Source: Nitratireductor aquimarinus
GTDB lineage: Bacteria > Pseudomonadota > Alphaproteobacteria > Rhizobiales > Rhizobiaceae
Direction of reading: 5' to 3'
Assembly (NCBI RefSeq): GCF_017255295.1
Contig: NZ_JAFKDE010000011.1
Location: 1 to 64,000, forward strand
DNA: 64,000 bases
Made by a program: the position numbers and the translations under genes. Below, one piece after another: positions 42,470-51,305 of this stretch. The stretch's first letter is position 1. Every line of letters starts with the position of its first letter. The notes under the pieces were generated by a model. That model did no database searches. It had not been told where the DNA came from and saw only the letters and a list, made by a program, of their open reading frames with translations.

Positions 42470-43308
42470 TGGCTGATTTCTGGAAACGTTTCTCACGCAA
42501 TCGCGGCGCCGTGATCGGCCTTGCGATCCTCGCCATCGTCGTTCTCGTGGCGATCCTTGCGCCGCTTCTGTTCCCGCAGTCGCCCTGGCGCATGGTGCAG
42601 CGGCCCTTCCTGCCGCCTTTCGCCATGGACCAGTATCCGCTGGGCACCGATGCGCTCGGCCGCAATGTCATTTCGGGCCTTGCCTATGGTGCACAGGTTT
42701 CACTTCTGGTCGGCCTCGTCTCGACAGTGGCTGCCCTTCTGATCGGCATTCCGATCGGGGCGCTCGCCGGCTATTTCGGCGGCTGGGCGGATGATGCGCT
42801 GATGCGCTTCACCGAGTTCTTCCAGACCGTGCCGAGCTTCGCTCTGGCCATCGTTCTGGTCGCCATTTTCGAACCGTCGATCCAGTCGATCATCGCCGCC
42901 ATCGCCATTGTGAGCTGGCCGCCGGTCGCCCGTCTTGTGCGCGGCGAGGTGCTGTCGCTGCGCTCACGCGAATATGTGGAAGCGGCGATCCTTTCAGGCC
43001 AGACGAGCCTGACGATCATTCTCAGGCAGGTTCTGCCCAACACGATCTCGCCCATCATCGTGCTTGCATCGCTGATGGTGGCAACCGCGATCCTGCTGGA
43101 ATCCTCGCTGTCCTTCCTCGGGCTCGGTGATCCGAACCTGATGTCCTGGGGCTACATGATCGGCGCTGCGCGCACGGTCATCCGCCAGGCCTGGTGGCTC
43201 TCCTTCTTCCCCGGCGTTGCCATCCTGCTCACCGTTCTGGCGCTCAACCTGATCGGTGAGGGCCTGAATGACGCGCTCAATCCCCGCCTTGCGCGGCGTG
43301 GCAAATAG
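42466..43308 (+). CDS. Dpp-type ABC transporter permease (DppC-like)
   Basis: Inner-membrane permease of 280 residues with the OppC-like N-terminal helix (RGAVIGLAILAIVVLVAILA), the loop YPLGTDALGRNVISGLAYGA, EAA-like loop YVEAAILSGQTSLTIILRQV and the C-terminal LNDALNPRLARRGK. The first ATG (42466) overlaps the upstream stop; a second ATG at 42469 is equally possible. Nine bases separate it from the ATPase gene. Confidence 0.92.
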   Translation: MMADFWKRFSRNRGAVIGLAILAIVVLVAILAPLLFPQSPWRMVQRPFLPPFAMDQYPLGTDALGRNVISGLAYGAQVSLLVGLVSTVAALLIGIPIGALAGYFGGWADDALMRFTEFFQTVPSFALAIVLVAIFEPSIQSIIAAIAIVSWPPVARLVRGEVLSLRSREYVEAAILSGQTSLTIILRQVLPNTISPIIVLASLMVATAILLESSLSFLGLGDPNLMSWGYMIGAARTVIRQAWWLSFFPGVAILLTVLALNLIGEGLNDALNPRLARRGK

Positions 43309-43317
43309 GAGGGCGCG

Positions 43318-44940
43318 ATGAAAGACCCAGTGCTCAGCATCAAGAACCTCAAGATCGCGCTGCCGGAAGGCGCCGACCGCGACTTCGCCGTCGATGATGT
43401 GACCTATGATCTGTTTCCCGGCGAAATCCTCTGCATTGTCGGTGAATCGGGTTCCGGAAAATCCATGTCGGCCAATGCCGCGATGGGCCTGCTGCCCGAT
43501 CTGGTGCGGCCGGTCGGCGGCGAGATCATCTTCGACGGCACGGATGTTCTGAAACTGTCCGAAGCCGAGATGATGGATTTGCGCGGCAAGAAGATCGCCA
43601 TGATCTTTCAGGAACCCATGTCGGCCCTCAACCCGCTGATGCGGGTGGAAGATCAGATCGCGGAAGTGTTCGAGGCGCATGGTCTGCTTACGCCGAAGGA
43701 ACGCGCTGCCCGCGCCATCGAACTTCTGACGGAAGTGGGCATTCCCGATCCGCAGAAGGCCGCGCGCGCCTATCCGTTCCAGCTTTCGGGCGGCCAGCGC
43801 CAGCGCGTCATGATCGCCATGGCGCTTGCGCTCGAACCGCGCATCCTGATCGCCGACGAGCCGACCACTGCCCTCGACGTGACGACGCAGGCGCAGATTC
43901 TGGAGCTGATCCGCAATCTGCAGGAAAAGCACGGCATGGCGGTGATGTTCATCACCCATGATTTTGGCGTGGTGGCCGAAATCGCCGACCGCGTGGCCGT
44001 GATGCAGTATGGCAAGATCGTCGAGGCGGGAACCGCTGACGAGGTGCTGGACAATCCGCAGCACGAATATACGCAGAAGCTGATCGCTGCGATCCCGAAA
44101 CTTGCGGCCGAAGAGACCGAAGCACCCGTGGGCAAGACGCCGATCCTTGAGGTGGAGGGGCTCAACAAGACCTATGTGACCGGTGGCGGCCTGTTCTTCT
44201 CCAAGCCGCGCGTCGTGCATGCGGTCAACGACGTGAACCTCACGCTCTGCGAAGGTGAAACGCTCGGCATCGTGGGTGAATCCGGTTCTGGAAAGTCCAG
44301 TGTCGGGCGCTGTCTGGTGCGACTGATGCAGCCGGATTCCGGCACGGTGAAGCTTGCCGGTCATGATATGGCGCAGCTTTCCGGCGATGCGCTGCGCGAG
44401 GCGCGCAAGTCGATCCAGATGATTTTCCAGGATCCCTACGCCTCGCTGAACCCGCGTTCCAAGGTGGGGCGCATCATCGCCGAGGGGCCGATGGCGCACG
44501 GGGTTTCCAAACAGGAAGCCTATGCCCGCGCGGTCAAGCTTCTGGAACTGGTGGATCTCGATGCGCTTGCCATCGACCGCTATCCGCACGAGTTTTCAGG
44601 TGGCCAGCGCCAGCGCATCGGCATCGCCCGCGCGCTGGCACTGGAGCCGCGCGTCATCATCGCCGACGAAGCGGTTTCCGCGCTCGACGTGTCGATCCAG
44701 GCGCAGGTGCTCGATCTTCTGGCCGATCTGAAGGAGCGGCTGAACCTGGCCCTGATCTTCATCACCCACGATCTGCGGGTCGCCGCACAGATCTGCGACC
44801 GCATCGCGGTGATGCAAAAGGGCAAGGTGGTGGAGATGGGACCGGCGCACGCCATCTTCAACAATCCGCAGAGCGACTACACCCGGACCCTGATCGAGGC
44901 CATTCCCGGCCGCGAGAAGGAGCTGGCGGCAGCGGGGTAG
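43318..44940 (+). CDS. Dipeptide-type ABC transporter ATP-binding protein, fused DppD-DppF
   Basis: ATPase of 540 residues with two nucleotide-binding domains. Domain 1: Walker [10 protein letters not shown], signature LSGGQRQRV, Walker [13 protein letters not shown]. Domain 2: [37 protein letters not shown] lies three bases before the ATG at 43318. It is closely similar in plan to the fused ATPase at 21151-22812 but clearly diverged, so the two are older paralogues rather than a recent duplication. Confidence 0.93.
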   Translation: MKDPVLSIKNLKIALPEGADRDFAVDDVTYDLFPGEILCIVGESGSGKSMSANAAMGLLPDLVRPVGGEIIFDGTDVLKLSEAEMMDLRGKKIAMIFQEPMSALNPLMRVEDQIAEVFEAHGLLTPKERAARAIELLTEVGIPDPQKAARAYPFQLSGGQRQRVMIAMALALEPRILIADEPTTALDVTTQAQILELIRNLQEKHGMAVMFITHDFGVVAEIADRVAVMQYGKIVEAGTADEVLDNPQHEYTQKLIAAIPKLAAEETEAPVGKTPILEVEGLNKTYVTGGGLFFSKPRVVHAVNDVNLTLCEGETLGIVGESGSGKSSVGRCLVRLMQPDSGTVKLAGHDMAQLSGDALREARKSIQMIFQDPYASLNPRSKVGRIIAEGPMAHGVSKQEAYARAVKLLELVDLDALAIDRYPHEFSGGQRQRIGIARALALEPRVIIADEAVSALDVSIQAQVLDLLADLKERLNLALIFITHDLRVAAQICDRIAVMQKGKVVEMGPAHAIFNNPQSDYTRTLIEAIPGREKELAAAG

Positions 44941-45293
44941 GCCCGGTGACGACAGGAGCTCACTTCAGCGTGGTGCGTGCCCATTCCCTCGCCCTTCGAC
45001 AAGCTCAGGATGAGGGAAGGGGCATGGATAGGCTGGTGTCTATGACAGGGGATTGCACAACGCTTGCGTTTCCAACACCAGCCCTGAGCCGGTTCTCACC
45101 AACACCAACACCAACACCAACGCTCAGCCAGCTATCACCGCCACCAGCCCTCATCCTGAGCCTGTCGAAGGGCGAGGGCGGGATGGCGCGCGCAGGCATT
45201 CGACGTTCTGCTGATGCACGACCTGTAACGGTGGGAGAAGCAGCGCACACCATCTCCCACCATCCTCAATACTAATCTGCAGGAACCACCAAC
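44941..45293. repeat. Intergenic region with REP-like inverted pair and ACCAAC tandem repeat
   Basis: No gene in these 353 bases. Two 31-bp copies of the widespread alphaproteobacterial REP-like element (containing CCTTCGACAAGCTCAGGATG) lie in opposite orientation at 44986-45016 and 45148-45178, differing at one position, so the transcript can fold into a long hairpin. Between them are four perfect ACCAAC units (45098-45121) and partial copies. The region separates the ABC genes from the enzyme genes within one operon direction, and may protect or end the upstream mRNA. Confidence 0.75.
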
Positions 45294-46595
45294 GTGGACG
45301 AACAACTGGCACAGAAGATCCTCGCCGCAGTCGAGGAAGGTTTTGAAGAGCAGATCGGCTTTACGGAAGACCTGATCCGTTTCCCCTCGCTGCGCGGCAA
45401 GGAAAAGCCCGCTCAGGAATTCGTGCACAAGGCGCTCGAAGCGCGCGGCTACGCGGTTGAGACCTTTCACATCGATGAAGACAAGATCAGGGATCATCCC
45501 GGTTTCTCGCCCGTGGCCGTCGATTATTCCGATGCGGTCAATGTGATCGCCACGCATGCGCCGCGCGTCGAGAAGGGCCGTTCGCTGATCCTCAATGGCC
45601 ATATGGATGTGGTGCCGGAAGGCCCGCATGATATGTGGGAGGTTTCGCCGCCCTATGAGCCGAAACGCGTGGGCGACTGGCTCTATGGGCGCGGCGGCGG
45701 CGACATGAAGGCCGGCATCGCGGCGAATATTTTTGCGCTCGACGCACTGCGTCGCATCGGCCTGCAGCCGGCGGCAAAAGTGCATGTGCAGAGCGTCGTG
45801 GAGGAGGAGTGCACCGGCAATGGTGCGCTCGCCTGTCTGGTGGAAGGCTATACGGCGGACGCCGCCATCATTCCCGAGCCGGAAGACGAAATGCTGGTGC
45901 GGGCCAACACCGGCGTTTTGTGGTTCGAGGTGAATGTGTCGGGCCATCCGGTGCATGTGCGCGAGGCCGGCACGGGCGCGAACGCCATCGAAGCGAGCTA
46001 CCGCGTCATCGAGAGCCTGAAACGCCTGACCGAGGAATGGAACGCCGAAAAGGTGAACTATCCCTATTTCGAGGAACTCGATCACCCGATCAACTTCAAT
46101 GTCGGCAAGATCGAGGGCGGCGACTGGGCGTCCACCGTTGCCGCATGGTGCAGGATTTCCTGCCGCATTGCCATCTATCCCGGCGACGACCCGAAGGACC
46201 GGGCAGCGCAGATCGAGGCGCATCTGGCGCGTGAGCTGGCCGATGATCCGTTTCTGGGCAACCGCCCGCCGGAGGTGATCTGGAACGGGTTCTTCGCGCG
46301 CGGCTACGTTCTGGAAGAAGGAACCGAGGCCGAGCAGGCGCTGGCCGAAGCCCATCGCAAGGCCACATCGAGCGAGCTGAAAAGCTTCGTCACGCCGGGC
46401 TATCTCGATGCGCGGGTCTTCGTGATCTATGCTGGTATGCCGTGCCTCGTCTATGGCCCGATCACGGAGAACATTCACGGTTTCGATGAGCGCGTCAGCC
46501 TGTCCTCCATCAAGCGCGTGACGGGCGCGATTGCGCTTTTCATCGCCGACTGGTGCGGTGTCGAACCGATCGAGGGAGAGGCCGGCAATGGCTGA
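45294..46595 (+). CDS. M20-family deacylase (ArgE/DapE-like)
   Basis: Metallo-hydrolase of 433 residues, family of acetylornithine deacetylase and succinyl-diaminopimelate desuccinylase. Landmarks: LNGHMDVVPEGP (His and catalytic Asp), GRGGGDMKAGIAANIFALDA (bridging Asp), SVVEEECTGNGALACL (catalytic Glu), IIPEPEDEMLVRANTGVLWF, and the lid-domain HPVHVREAGTGANAIEASY. The start is a GTG at 45294; no better in-frame ATG is near. Its stop overlaps the start of the dehydrogenase gene. It probably deacylates an amine or amino acid imported by the adjacent transporter; arginine synthesis is less likely because of the catabolic setting. Confidence 0.9.
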   Translation: MDEQLAQKILAAVEEGFEEQIGFTEDLIRFPSLRGKEKPAQEFVHKALEARGYAVETFHIDEDKIRDHPGFSPVAVDYSDAVNVIATHAPRVEKGRSLILNGHMDVVPEGPHDMWEVSPPYEPKRVGDWLYGRGGGDMKAGIAANIFALDALRRIGLQPAAKVHVQSVVEEECTGNGALACLVEGYTADAAIIPEPEDEMLVRANTGVLWFEVNVSGHPVHVREAGTGANAIEASYRVIESLKRLTEEWNAEKVNYPYFEELDHPINFNVGKIEGGDWASTVAAWCRISCRIAIYPGDDPKDRAAQIEAHLARELADDPFLGNRPPEVIWNGFFARGYVLEEGTEAEQALAEAHRKATSSELKSFVTPGYLDARVFVIYAGMPCLVYGPITENIHGFDERVSLSSIKRVTGAIALFIADWCGVEPIEGEAGNG

Positions 46596-47553
46596 GCAGG
46601 ACGTGATCGAGGGCGTCTTTCTCAGTGCCGCATACGATCTTCGGGAGATTTTCGCCGAGGCGCTGGCACCCCATGCAGACACGATCCGGCTGCGCCATCC
46701 CCATGAGATCGACGATCCCGAAACGATCCGGTTCGCGCTGTGCTGGCGTCCTGCGGACGACGCCTTCCTGCCTTATCCAAATCTGCGGCTGGCAAGTTCC
46801 ATCGCCGCCGGTGTCGACAGCATCATCAGCTGCCCGAGCCTGCCAGCCGATGCGCTGGTGACGCGTGTGCGCGACGAGGATCAGGGCGATGTCATGGCCG
46901 GTTTCGCGGCGTGGCACGTGGTCTGGCATCACCGCAACATGCGCCATCACATTGTGCATGAGGCGAAGCATGAATGGGCGCGGCTGATCTCGGCAAGGAT
47001 GAAGCCGCCACGGGAAACGCCCGTCGGCATTCTGGGTTTCGGCCTGATGGGCCGCGCCATTGCGCGCGCGGTGACAGCGATGGGGTTTCCCGTTGTTGCG
47101 GCCGTGCGCAACGCACCACGCGACGCCATGCCGGGTGTGCGTTTCGAAAGCGGGGAGGGGGCTGCCGAGCGGGTTGCCGAGCAGGCCGCCATCCTCATCA
47201 ACGTACTGCCTTTGACCGCGCAGACGCGCGGCCTTCTCGATCTCGATTTCTTCAATCGCATGCCCGTGGCCGCGGCGCTGATCCAGCTTGGGCGCGGGGA
47301 ACATCTGATCGAGGCCGACCTTCTGAAGGCGCTCGACAGCGGACGCCTTTCCTCCGCCTCGCTCGACGTCTTCGACATCGAGCCGCTGCCGGCGGAGCAT
47401 CCCTTCTGGGCGGATGAGCGCATTCTCGTCACGCCCCATCAGGCAAGCGACTGCTCACCCCGGCGCATGGCGGAACAACTCGCCCGCGCAGCCAGGGACG
47501 TGGTGGCAGGACGGATACCGGAAACGGTGGTCGACAGAGCCAACGGATATTGA
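46588..47553 (+). CDS. D-2-hydroxyacid dehydrogenase (GhrA-like glyoxylate/hydroxypyruvate reductase)
   Basis: NAD(P)-dependent dehydrogenase of 321 residues. The dinucleotide-binding fold reads VGILGFGLMGRAIARAVTAM; the family active-site series is ILINVLPLTAQTRGLLDLDF, then the catalytic Arg replaced in context IQLGRGEHLIEADLLKALDS, then LDVFDIEPLPAEHPFW (Glu) and VTPHQAS (His). The ATG at 46588 overlaps the M20 stop by eight bases. It likely reduces a 2-keto acid (glyoxylate, hydroxypyruvate or similar) produced by the operon's pathway, or oxidises the matching hydroxy acid. Confidence 0.87.
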   Translation: MAEQDVIEGVFLSAAYDLREIFAEALAPHADTIRLRHPHEIDDPETIRFALCWRPADDAFLPYPNLRLASSIAAGVDSIISCPSLPADALVTRVRDEDQGDVMAGFAAWHVVWHHRNMRHHIVHEAKHEWARLISARMKPPRETPVGILGFGLMGRAIARAVTAMGFPVVAAVRNAPRDAMPGVRFESGEGAAERVAEQAAILINVLPLTAQTRGLLDLDFFNRMPVAAALIQLGRGEHLIEADLLKALDSGRLSSASLDVFDIEPLPAEHPFWADERILVTPHQASDCSPRRMAEQLARAARDVVAGRIPETVVDRANGY

Positions 47554-47562
47554 AGGATGACA

Positions 47563-48600
47563 ATGAAAGCCATTTTCGACGAACGTCAGCTGTTACATAC
47601 GCCCGCCCGCTATTTCCGGCGCGGGGCCTACATGCCGCATCCCGAGCAGGCCGAACGCGCCATCCTCATCCGCGACATGCTCAGGCGCAACGCCTTCCCC
47701 ATCGAGACCCCGCGCGATTTCGGCGAGGACCCGATCAAGGCCGTGCACGATCCCGATTACGTGGATTTCTGGAAGGACGCCTATGAGCGCTGGCGCGCCG
47801 AAGCGCCGGATCAGGAGCCGATCCCGAACTGTCATCCCGGCCCGCGCCGGGGGCGTCCGTCATCCTCCGTTTTCGGTCAGCTCGGCTGGTGGGCGACCGA
47901 CACGTCGGTGCCATTGACGGAAGGCACGTGGAACGCGGTCTACTGGTCGGCGCAGACGGCGCTTGAAACCGCCGAACGGGTGAAGGAAGGCGCGCGCATG
48001 GTCTATGGCCTGTGCCGCCCGCCGGGACACCACGCGCTTTCCAACGCCTCGAACGGCTTTTGCCTGTTCAACAATGCGGCCATTGCCGCGCAGAGCCTGC
48101 GCTCGCATTTCGGCAAGGTGGCGGTGCTCGACATCGATACCCACACCGGCAATGGCACGCTCGACATCTTCTATGATCGCGGTGACGTTTTCGTCTGTTC
48201 GCTGCACACGGACCCGGATCTCTATCCGACCTATTATCTGGGTTATGAGGATGAGCGTGGCGAGGGCGAAGGCGAGGGCGCGACGCTCAATCTTTGCCTG
48301 AAGCCCGGTTCCGACACCGAGACGATCCTGATGCGCTTCCGCGAAGGGCTCGCGGCGCTCAGGGATTTCGGCACGGAAGCGCTGGTGGTTTCGCTCGGCC
48401 TCGACATGGCGGAAGACGATCCGCTGTCGGAGGTGAAGCTGACAGGCGAAGGGTTCGCGACCATGGCGCGCGAGATCGTCGGGCTCGGCCTGCCGACTGC
48501 GCTGATCCAGGAGGGCGGTTATCTCGGCCCGTCACTGTCGAAAAACGCGGAAATCTTCCTCACCGCCAGCCGCGATGCGCTGGCGAGCGCGGCGGACTGA
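47563..48600 (+). CDS. Histone-deacetylase-fold amidohydrolase (acetylpolyamine amidohydrolase-like)
   Basis: Zinc amidohydrolase of 345 residues in the HDAC/AcuC/AphA superfamily, predicted to remove acetyl groups from polyamines or similar amines. Active-site features: H156-H157 in RPPGHHALS, zinc ligands D192 and H194 in LDIDTHTGNGT, zinc ligand D281 in SLGLDMAEDDP, and the transition-state Tyr Y320 in EGGY. In most members the segment reads DxHHGNGT; here the second His is Thr195. The ATG at 47563 is preferred over 47557 because GAAGG is six bases before it. Last gene of the GntR-controlled operon. The substrate is unknown. Confidence 0.88.
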   Translation: MKAIFDERQLLHTPARYFRRGAYMPHPEQAERAILIRDMLRRNAFPIETPRDFGEDPIKAVHDPDYVDFWKDAYERWRAEAPDQEPIPNCHPGPRRGRPSSSVFGQLGWWATDTSVPLTEGTWNAVYWSAQTALETAERVKEGARMVYGLCRPPGHHALSNASNGFCLFNNAAIAAQSLRSHFGKVAVLDIDTHTGNGTLDIFYDRGDVFVCSLHTDPDLYPTYYLGYEDERGEGEGEGATLNLCLKPGSDTETILMRFREGLAALRDFGTEALVVSLGLDMAEDDPLSEVKLTGEGFATMAREIVGLGLPTALIQEGGYLGPSLSKNAEIFLTASRDALASAAD

Positions 48601-48698
48601 CAACGGACATGCCGTCACCCCTGGTTTCAACCGGGGTGACGGCGCGCTGCTCGATCTGCTCTCGTATTTGTGCGGATTTCAGCTGAAAGCGAAACGCG

Positions 48699-49337
48699 CT
48701 ATCCGCGAAGCGCCTTCACCAGACGCGCCGAACGGCGCAGCGCAGTGAAGGCCGCGCCGATGGCCACGATCCAGAGCGCCACGGTCAACACTTCACCGCG
48801 CCCGTCCCAGAGCGGCTCGAAGAGCGACAGCACGGCCGCCGCCGTGATGGTCGCCATGCGGTGTGGCTTGGCCATCGGGCCGGAAAAGTCTGCCTGCTGG
48901 CCGCAGGCGCGACCGAGCTCGCGCACATAAGCCGTCAGGACGGCAAAACCCGCCGCCGCCCAGCCAAGCGCGGGCAGGCCAAGGCCATAACCGGCGCCGA
49001 CGAGGATCGCGATATCGGCGACCCGATCGGGAAACTCGTTCCAGAAAGCGCCGTCCGGCGCGCTTTTGCCCGCCTCGACCGCAACCATGCCATCGAACAG
49101 ATTGCACAGGAGGCGGAACTGCACGAACAGCCCGCCCAGAATGAGAAGCACTGCCCGCATCACGCCATCGGCAGACCCCGCCTGCCACAGGGCGAGACCG
49201 GCGAGGGCCGCAAAGCCCATGCTCGCCATGGAAATCTGGTTCGGAGTGATGGATGTGGCGGCCAGCCAGCGCGTGATGCTGTGCGCCCAGCCGGTGTCGC
49301 GGCTGGCCAGCGGACGTCGGTTCTCAGTATCGCTCAC
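48699..49337 (-). CDS. CDP-alcohol phosphatidyltransferase-family protein (YnbA-like)
   Basis: Integral-membrane enzyme of 212 residues with about six helices, family that swaps the CMP of CDP-diacylglycerol for an alcohol. The signature is present but altered: N79-LF-D82-G83-MV-A86-V87, then G96, N100 and D104. The usual first and third Asp are Asn and the Arg after Ala is Val. From memory, E. coli YnbA also has Asn at the first and third positions, so this is probably a subfamily rather than a dead enzyme. The GTG at 49337 overlaps the upstream stop as GTGA; an ATG at 49352 is an alternative. Last gene of a four-gene lipid operon. Confidence 0.8.
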   Translation of the reverse strand: MSDTENRRPLASRDTGWAHSITRWLAATSITPNQISMASMGFAALAGLALWQAGSADGVMRAVLLILGGLFVQFRLLCNLFDGMVAVEAGKSAPDGAFWNEFPDRVADIAILVGAGYGLGLPALGWAAAGFAVLTAYVRELGRACGQQADFSGPMAKPHRMATITAAAVLSLFEPLWDGRGEVLTVALWIVAIGAAFTALRRSARLVKALRG

Positions 49338-49720
49338 GGTCGGGCGCTCCATAGGGTGTAGGTGTAAAGGGCGGCATAGGATGTGGCGACCGTCAGCGGC
49401 AGGGCGACCGTCGCAAGGATTTCGGGTGTGCCCGCCGCCGCGTGGATCGCGGACAGAAGCGTTGCGGAAACGAGGCAGGCGATGAGCGGCGGCAGAACCA
49501 GCGCGCCAAGGCCGGAAAAGCGACTGGTCAGCCACTCCACGATGCGCTTCAGGAACAGTGTGATGCAGGCGGACAAAAGCCCCTGCACCATGCCCGCCAC
49601 CAGCGGACGCGGCATTGCGTGCCCCCGGTTGGCGAACACGGCCCAGCTTCCCATGGCGAGAAACGCGAACGCCATGTGAACGGCGCTCGATCTCGCCAGT
49701 CGGGCAAGCGCAGGGCTCAT
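49334..49720 (-). CDS. Small integral membrane protein of the phospholipid operon, function unknown
   Basis: Protein of 128 residues, starting MSPALARLARSSAVHMAFAF, with about four hydrophobic segments (FLAMGSWAVFANRG, VAGMVQGLLSACITLFLKRI, ALVLPPLIACLVSATLLSAI and LATVALPLTVATSYAALYTY). No known enzyme motif was recognised. The ATG at 49720 overlaps the CdsA-like stop (ATGA 49717-49720) and its own stop overlaps the CDP-alcohol transferase start, so it is tightly coupled to both and is likely a partner of one of them. Confidence 0.75.
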   Translation of the reverse strand: MSPALARLARSSAVHMAFAFLAMGSWAVFANRGHAMPRPLVAGMVQGLLSACITLFLKRIVEWLTSRFSGLGALVLPPLIACLVSATLLSAIHAAAGTPEILATVALPLTVATSYAALYTYTLWSARP

Positions 49721-50667
49721 GTGAGCGACCACCAGTAGCGCACCAGGTGGAAGAAGATCGGGGCCGAGAAGATGACCGAATCCAGCCGGTCGATGAAACC
49801 GCCATGCCCGGCGATCAGATGCCCCCAGTCCTTCACGCCGCGATCACGCTTGATGGCCGACATGACGAGCCCGCCGAAAAAGCCCAGAAGCACGATGACG
49901 AAGGACAGAAGCCCGGCCTGAACCGGGGTGAAGGGCGTCATCCAGAACAGCCCCGCGCCCACCAGCGTTGCACTGAGCGCGCCACCGATCAAACCTTCCA
50001 GTGTCTTGGAGGGCGAGAGGTTGGGCGCGATCTTCGTGCGCCCGAGCAGCTTGCCCCAGACATATTGCAGGACGTCGCTCGACTGCACGACCACCACGAG
50101 GAAGGCGATCAGAAGCAAATTGCGTCCCTCATAGCCGGGGATATCCAGCGTGAGGAGCGCGGGCACGTGGGACACACAGAAGACGCAGATCATCAGCGCC
50201 CATTGCACCTCCGCCACCCGGACGAGGAAATGATCCGTATCGCCGCGCACCGCCGAGACAATGGGCAGAAGAAGGAACGCATAGACCGGCACCAGGATCG
50301 AATAGAGGCCGTACCAGTCGATATAGATGAGATAATATTGCAGCGGCAGGAAGATGAAGAAGGCCGAGGCGAGCGCCCAGTGGTCGCCGCGCCGCGTGTT
50401 GGTCAGCGTTACGAATTCGCGCAGTGCGGCGAATGATGCAAAAGCGAACAGCAGGATCGCGCCAACCCGGCCGAACATGAGCGCGCCGCCCATGAGGATG
50501 ATCATCACCCACCAGGCGTTCACCCGGTCGTTGAGGTTTTCGATGGCCGTGTTGGAGCCATCGGGCGAGAATTTGCGCTGAAGCACATAGCCCACCAGCG
50601 ATGCCGCAATCAGCACGCCGGCCAATCCGCCGAGCAGTTTCAAAAGGTCGATCTGATGTTCACTCAT
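49717..50667 (-). CDS. CdsA-like phosphatidate cytidylyltransferase (YnbB-like)
   Basis: Integral-membrane enzyme of 316 residues predicted to make CDP-diacylglycerol from phosphatidate and CTP. The C-terminal signature is clear: SPSKTLEGLIGGALSATLVG, then the CdsA motif VKDWGHLIAGHGGFIDRLDS with its conserved Asp residues. Eight or so helices precede and surround it. It starts at the ATG at 50667, which overlaps the acyltransferase stop; a GTG at 50670 is adjacent. The primary CdsA of the cell is normally chromosomal and linked to uppS or dxr, so this is a second copy serving a dedicated lipid pathway. Confidence 0.9.
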   Translation of the reverse strand: MSEHQIDLLKLLGGLAGVLIAASLVGYVLQRKFSPDGSNTAIENLNDRVNAWWVMIILMGGALMFGRVGAILLFAFASFAALREFVTLTNTRRGDHWALASAFFIFLPLQYYLIYIDWYGLYSILVPVYAFLLLPIVSAVRGDTDHFLVRVAEVQWALMICVFCVSHVPALLTLDIPGYEGRNLLLIAFLVVVVQSSDVLQYVWGKLLGRTKIAPNLSPSKTLEGLIGGALSATLVGAGLFWMTPFTPVQAGLLSFVIVLLGFFGGLVMSAIKRDRGVKDWGHLIAGHGGFIDRLDSVIFSAPIFFHLVRYWWSLT

Positions 50668-51305
50668 CACGCGTCACCTTCCGAAGTTGCCGAGAGGGAA
50701 AGAAGCGCATCGCGCGCCCGGGTGAGGAAAGCCTCTTTCGTTTCGTCATCGCCGACCCGCATGGCTTCACCGAACGTGACCGTGCAGATGAGCGGTACGG
50801 GCACGAATTCGCCCTTGGGCATGACGCGGTTCAGATTGTCGATCCACACCGGAACGAAATCCACGTCTGGCCGCGCCTTGGCCAGATGGTAGATGCCGCT
50901 CTTGAAAGAGAGCAGCGGCGCGTCGGTCTCGTTGCGCGTGCCTTCGGGAAAGATGATGAGGGAGGCCCCGCCATCCAGCGCATCGGCCATTTGCCCGATG
51001 GGGTCGCTTGCGCGCGTGTCCCGGTTTCTGTCGATCAGCACCGCATTGAACACGTCACGGCCGATGAAGCGCCTGACGGGTGATTTCAGCCAGTAATCGG
51101 CGCCCGCCACGGGCCGTGTCTGCCGGCGCATGCGCGGCGGCAACACCGTCCATAGCAGGATGAAATCGCCATGGCTCACATGATTGGCGAAATAGACGCG
51201 CTGACGGGGAACCGGCTCGATGCCCTGCCAGTCGGCGCGTACAGCGGTGATGAAACGTGCAAACAGCGTGATCGCGCCTGCCGCCACCCGCGACAAAAAT
51301 GCCAT
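50667..51305 (-). CDS. 1-acyl-sn-glycerol-3-phosphate acyltransferase-like protein (PlsC family)
   Basis: Membrane-associated acyltransferase of 212 residues. The HX4D catalytic motif is NHVSHGDF near residue 42 and the glycerophosphate-binding motif is IIFPEGTRNE near residue 117. N-terminus MAFLSRVAAGAITLFARFIT acts as a membrane anchor. First gene of a coupled operon acyltransferase, CdsA-like, small membrane protein, CDP-alcohol transferase, which would together make phosphatidate, activate it and attach a head group. A 644-base structured intergenic region lies upstream. Confidence 0.9.
   Translation of the reverse strand: MAFLSRVAAGAITLFARFITAVRADWQGIEPVPRQRVYFANHVSHGDFILLWTVLPPRMRRQTRPVAGADYWLKSPVRRFIGRDVFNAVLIDRNRDTRASDPIGQMADALDGGASLIIFPEGTRNETDAPLLSFKSGIYHLAKARPDVDFVPVWIDNLNRVMPKGEFVPVPLICTVTFGEAMRVGDDETKEAFLTRARDALLSLSATSEGDA

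Noticed and set aside
45098-45121. ACCAAC repeats as a CRISPR or VNTR locus
   Set aside because: Units are 6 bp without spacers, and no cas genes are near, so not CRISPR. Only a short tandem repeat.
49338-49805. Extended N-terminus of the CDP-alcohol transferase frame up to 49805
   Set aside because: The extension overlaps the small membrane protein gene and part of the CdsA-like gene out of frame; the GTGA overlap at 49337 marks the likely start.
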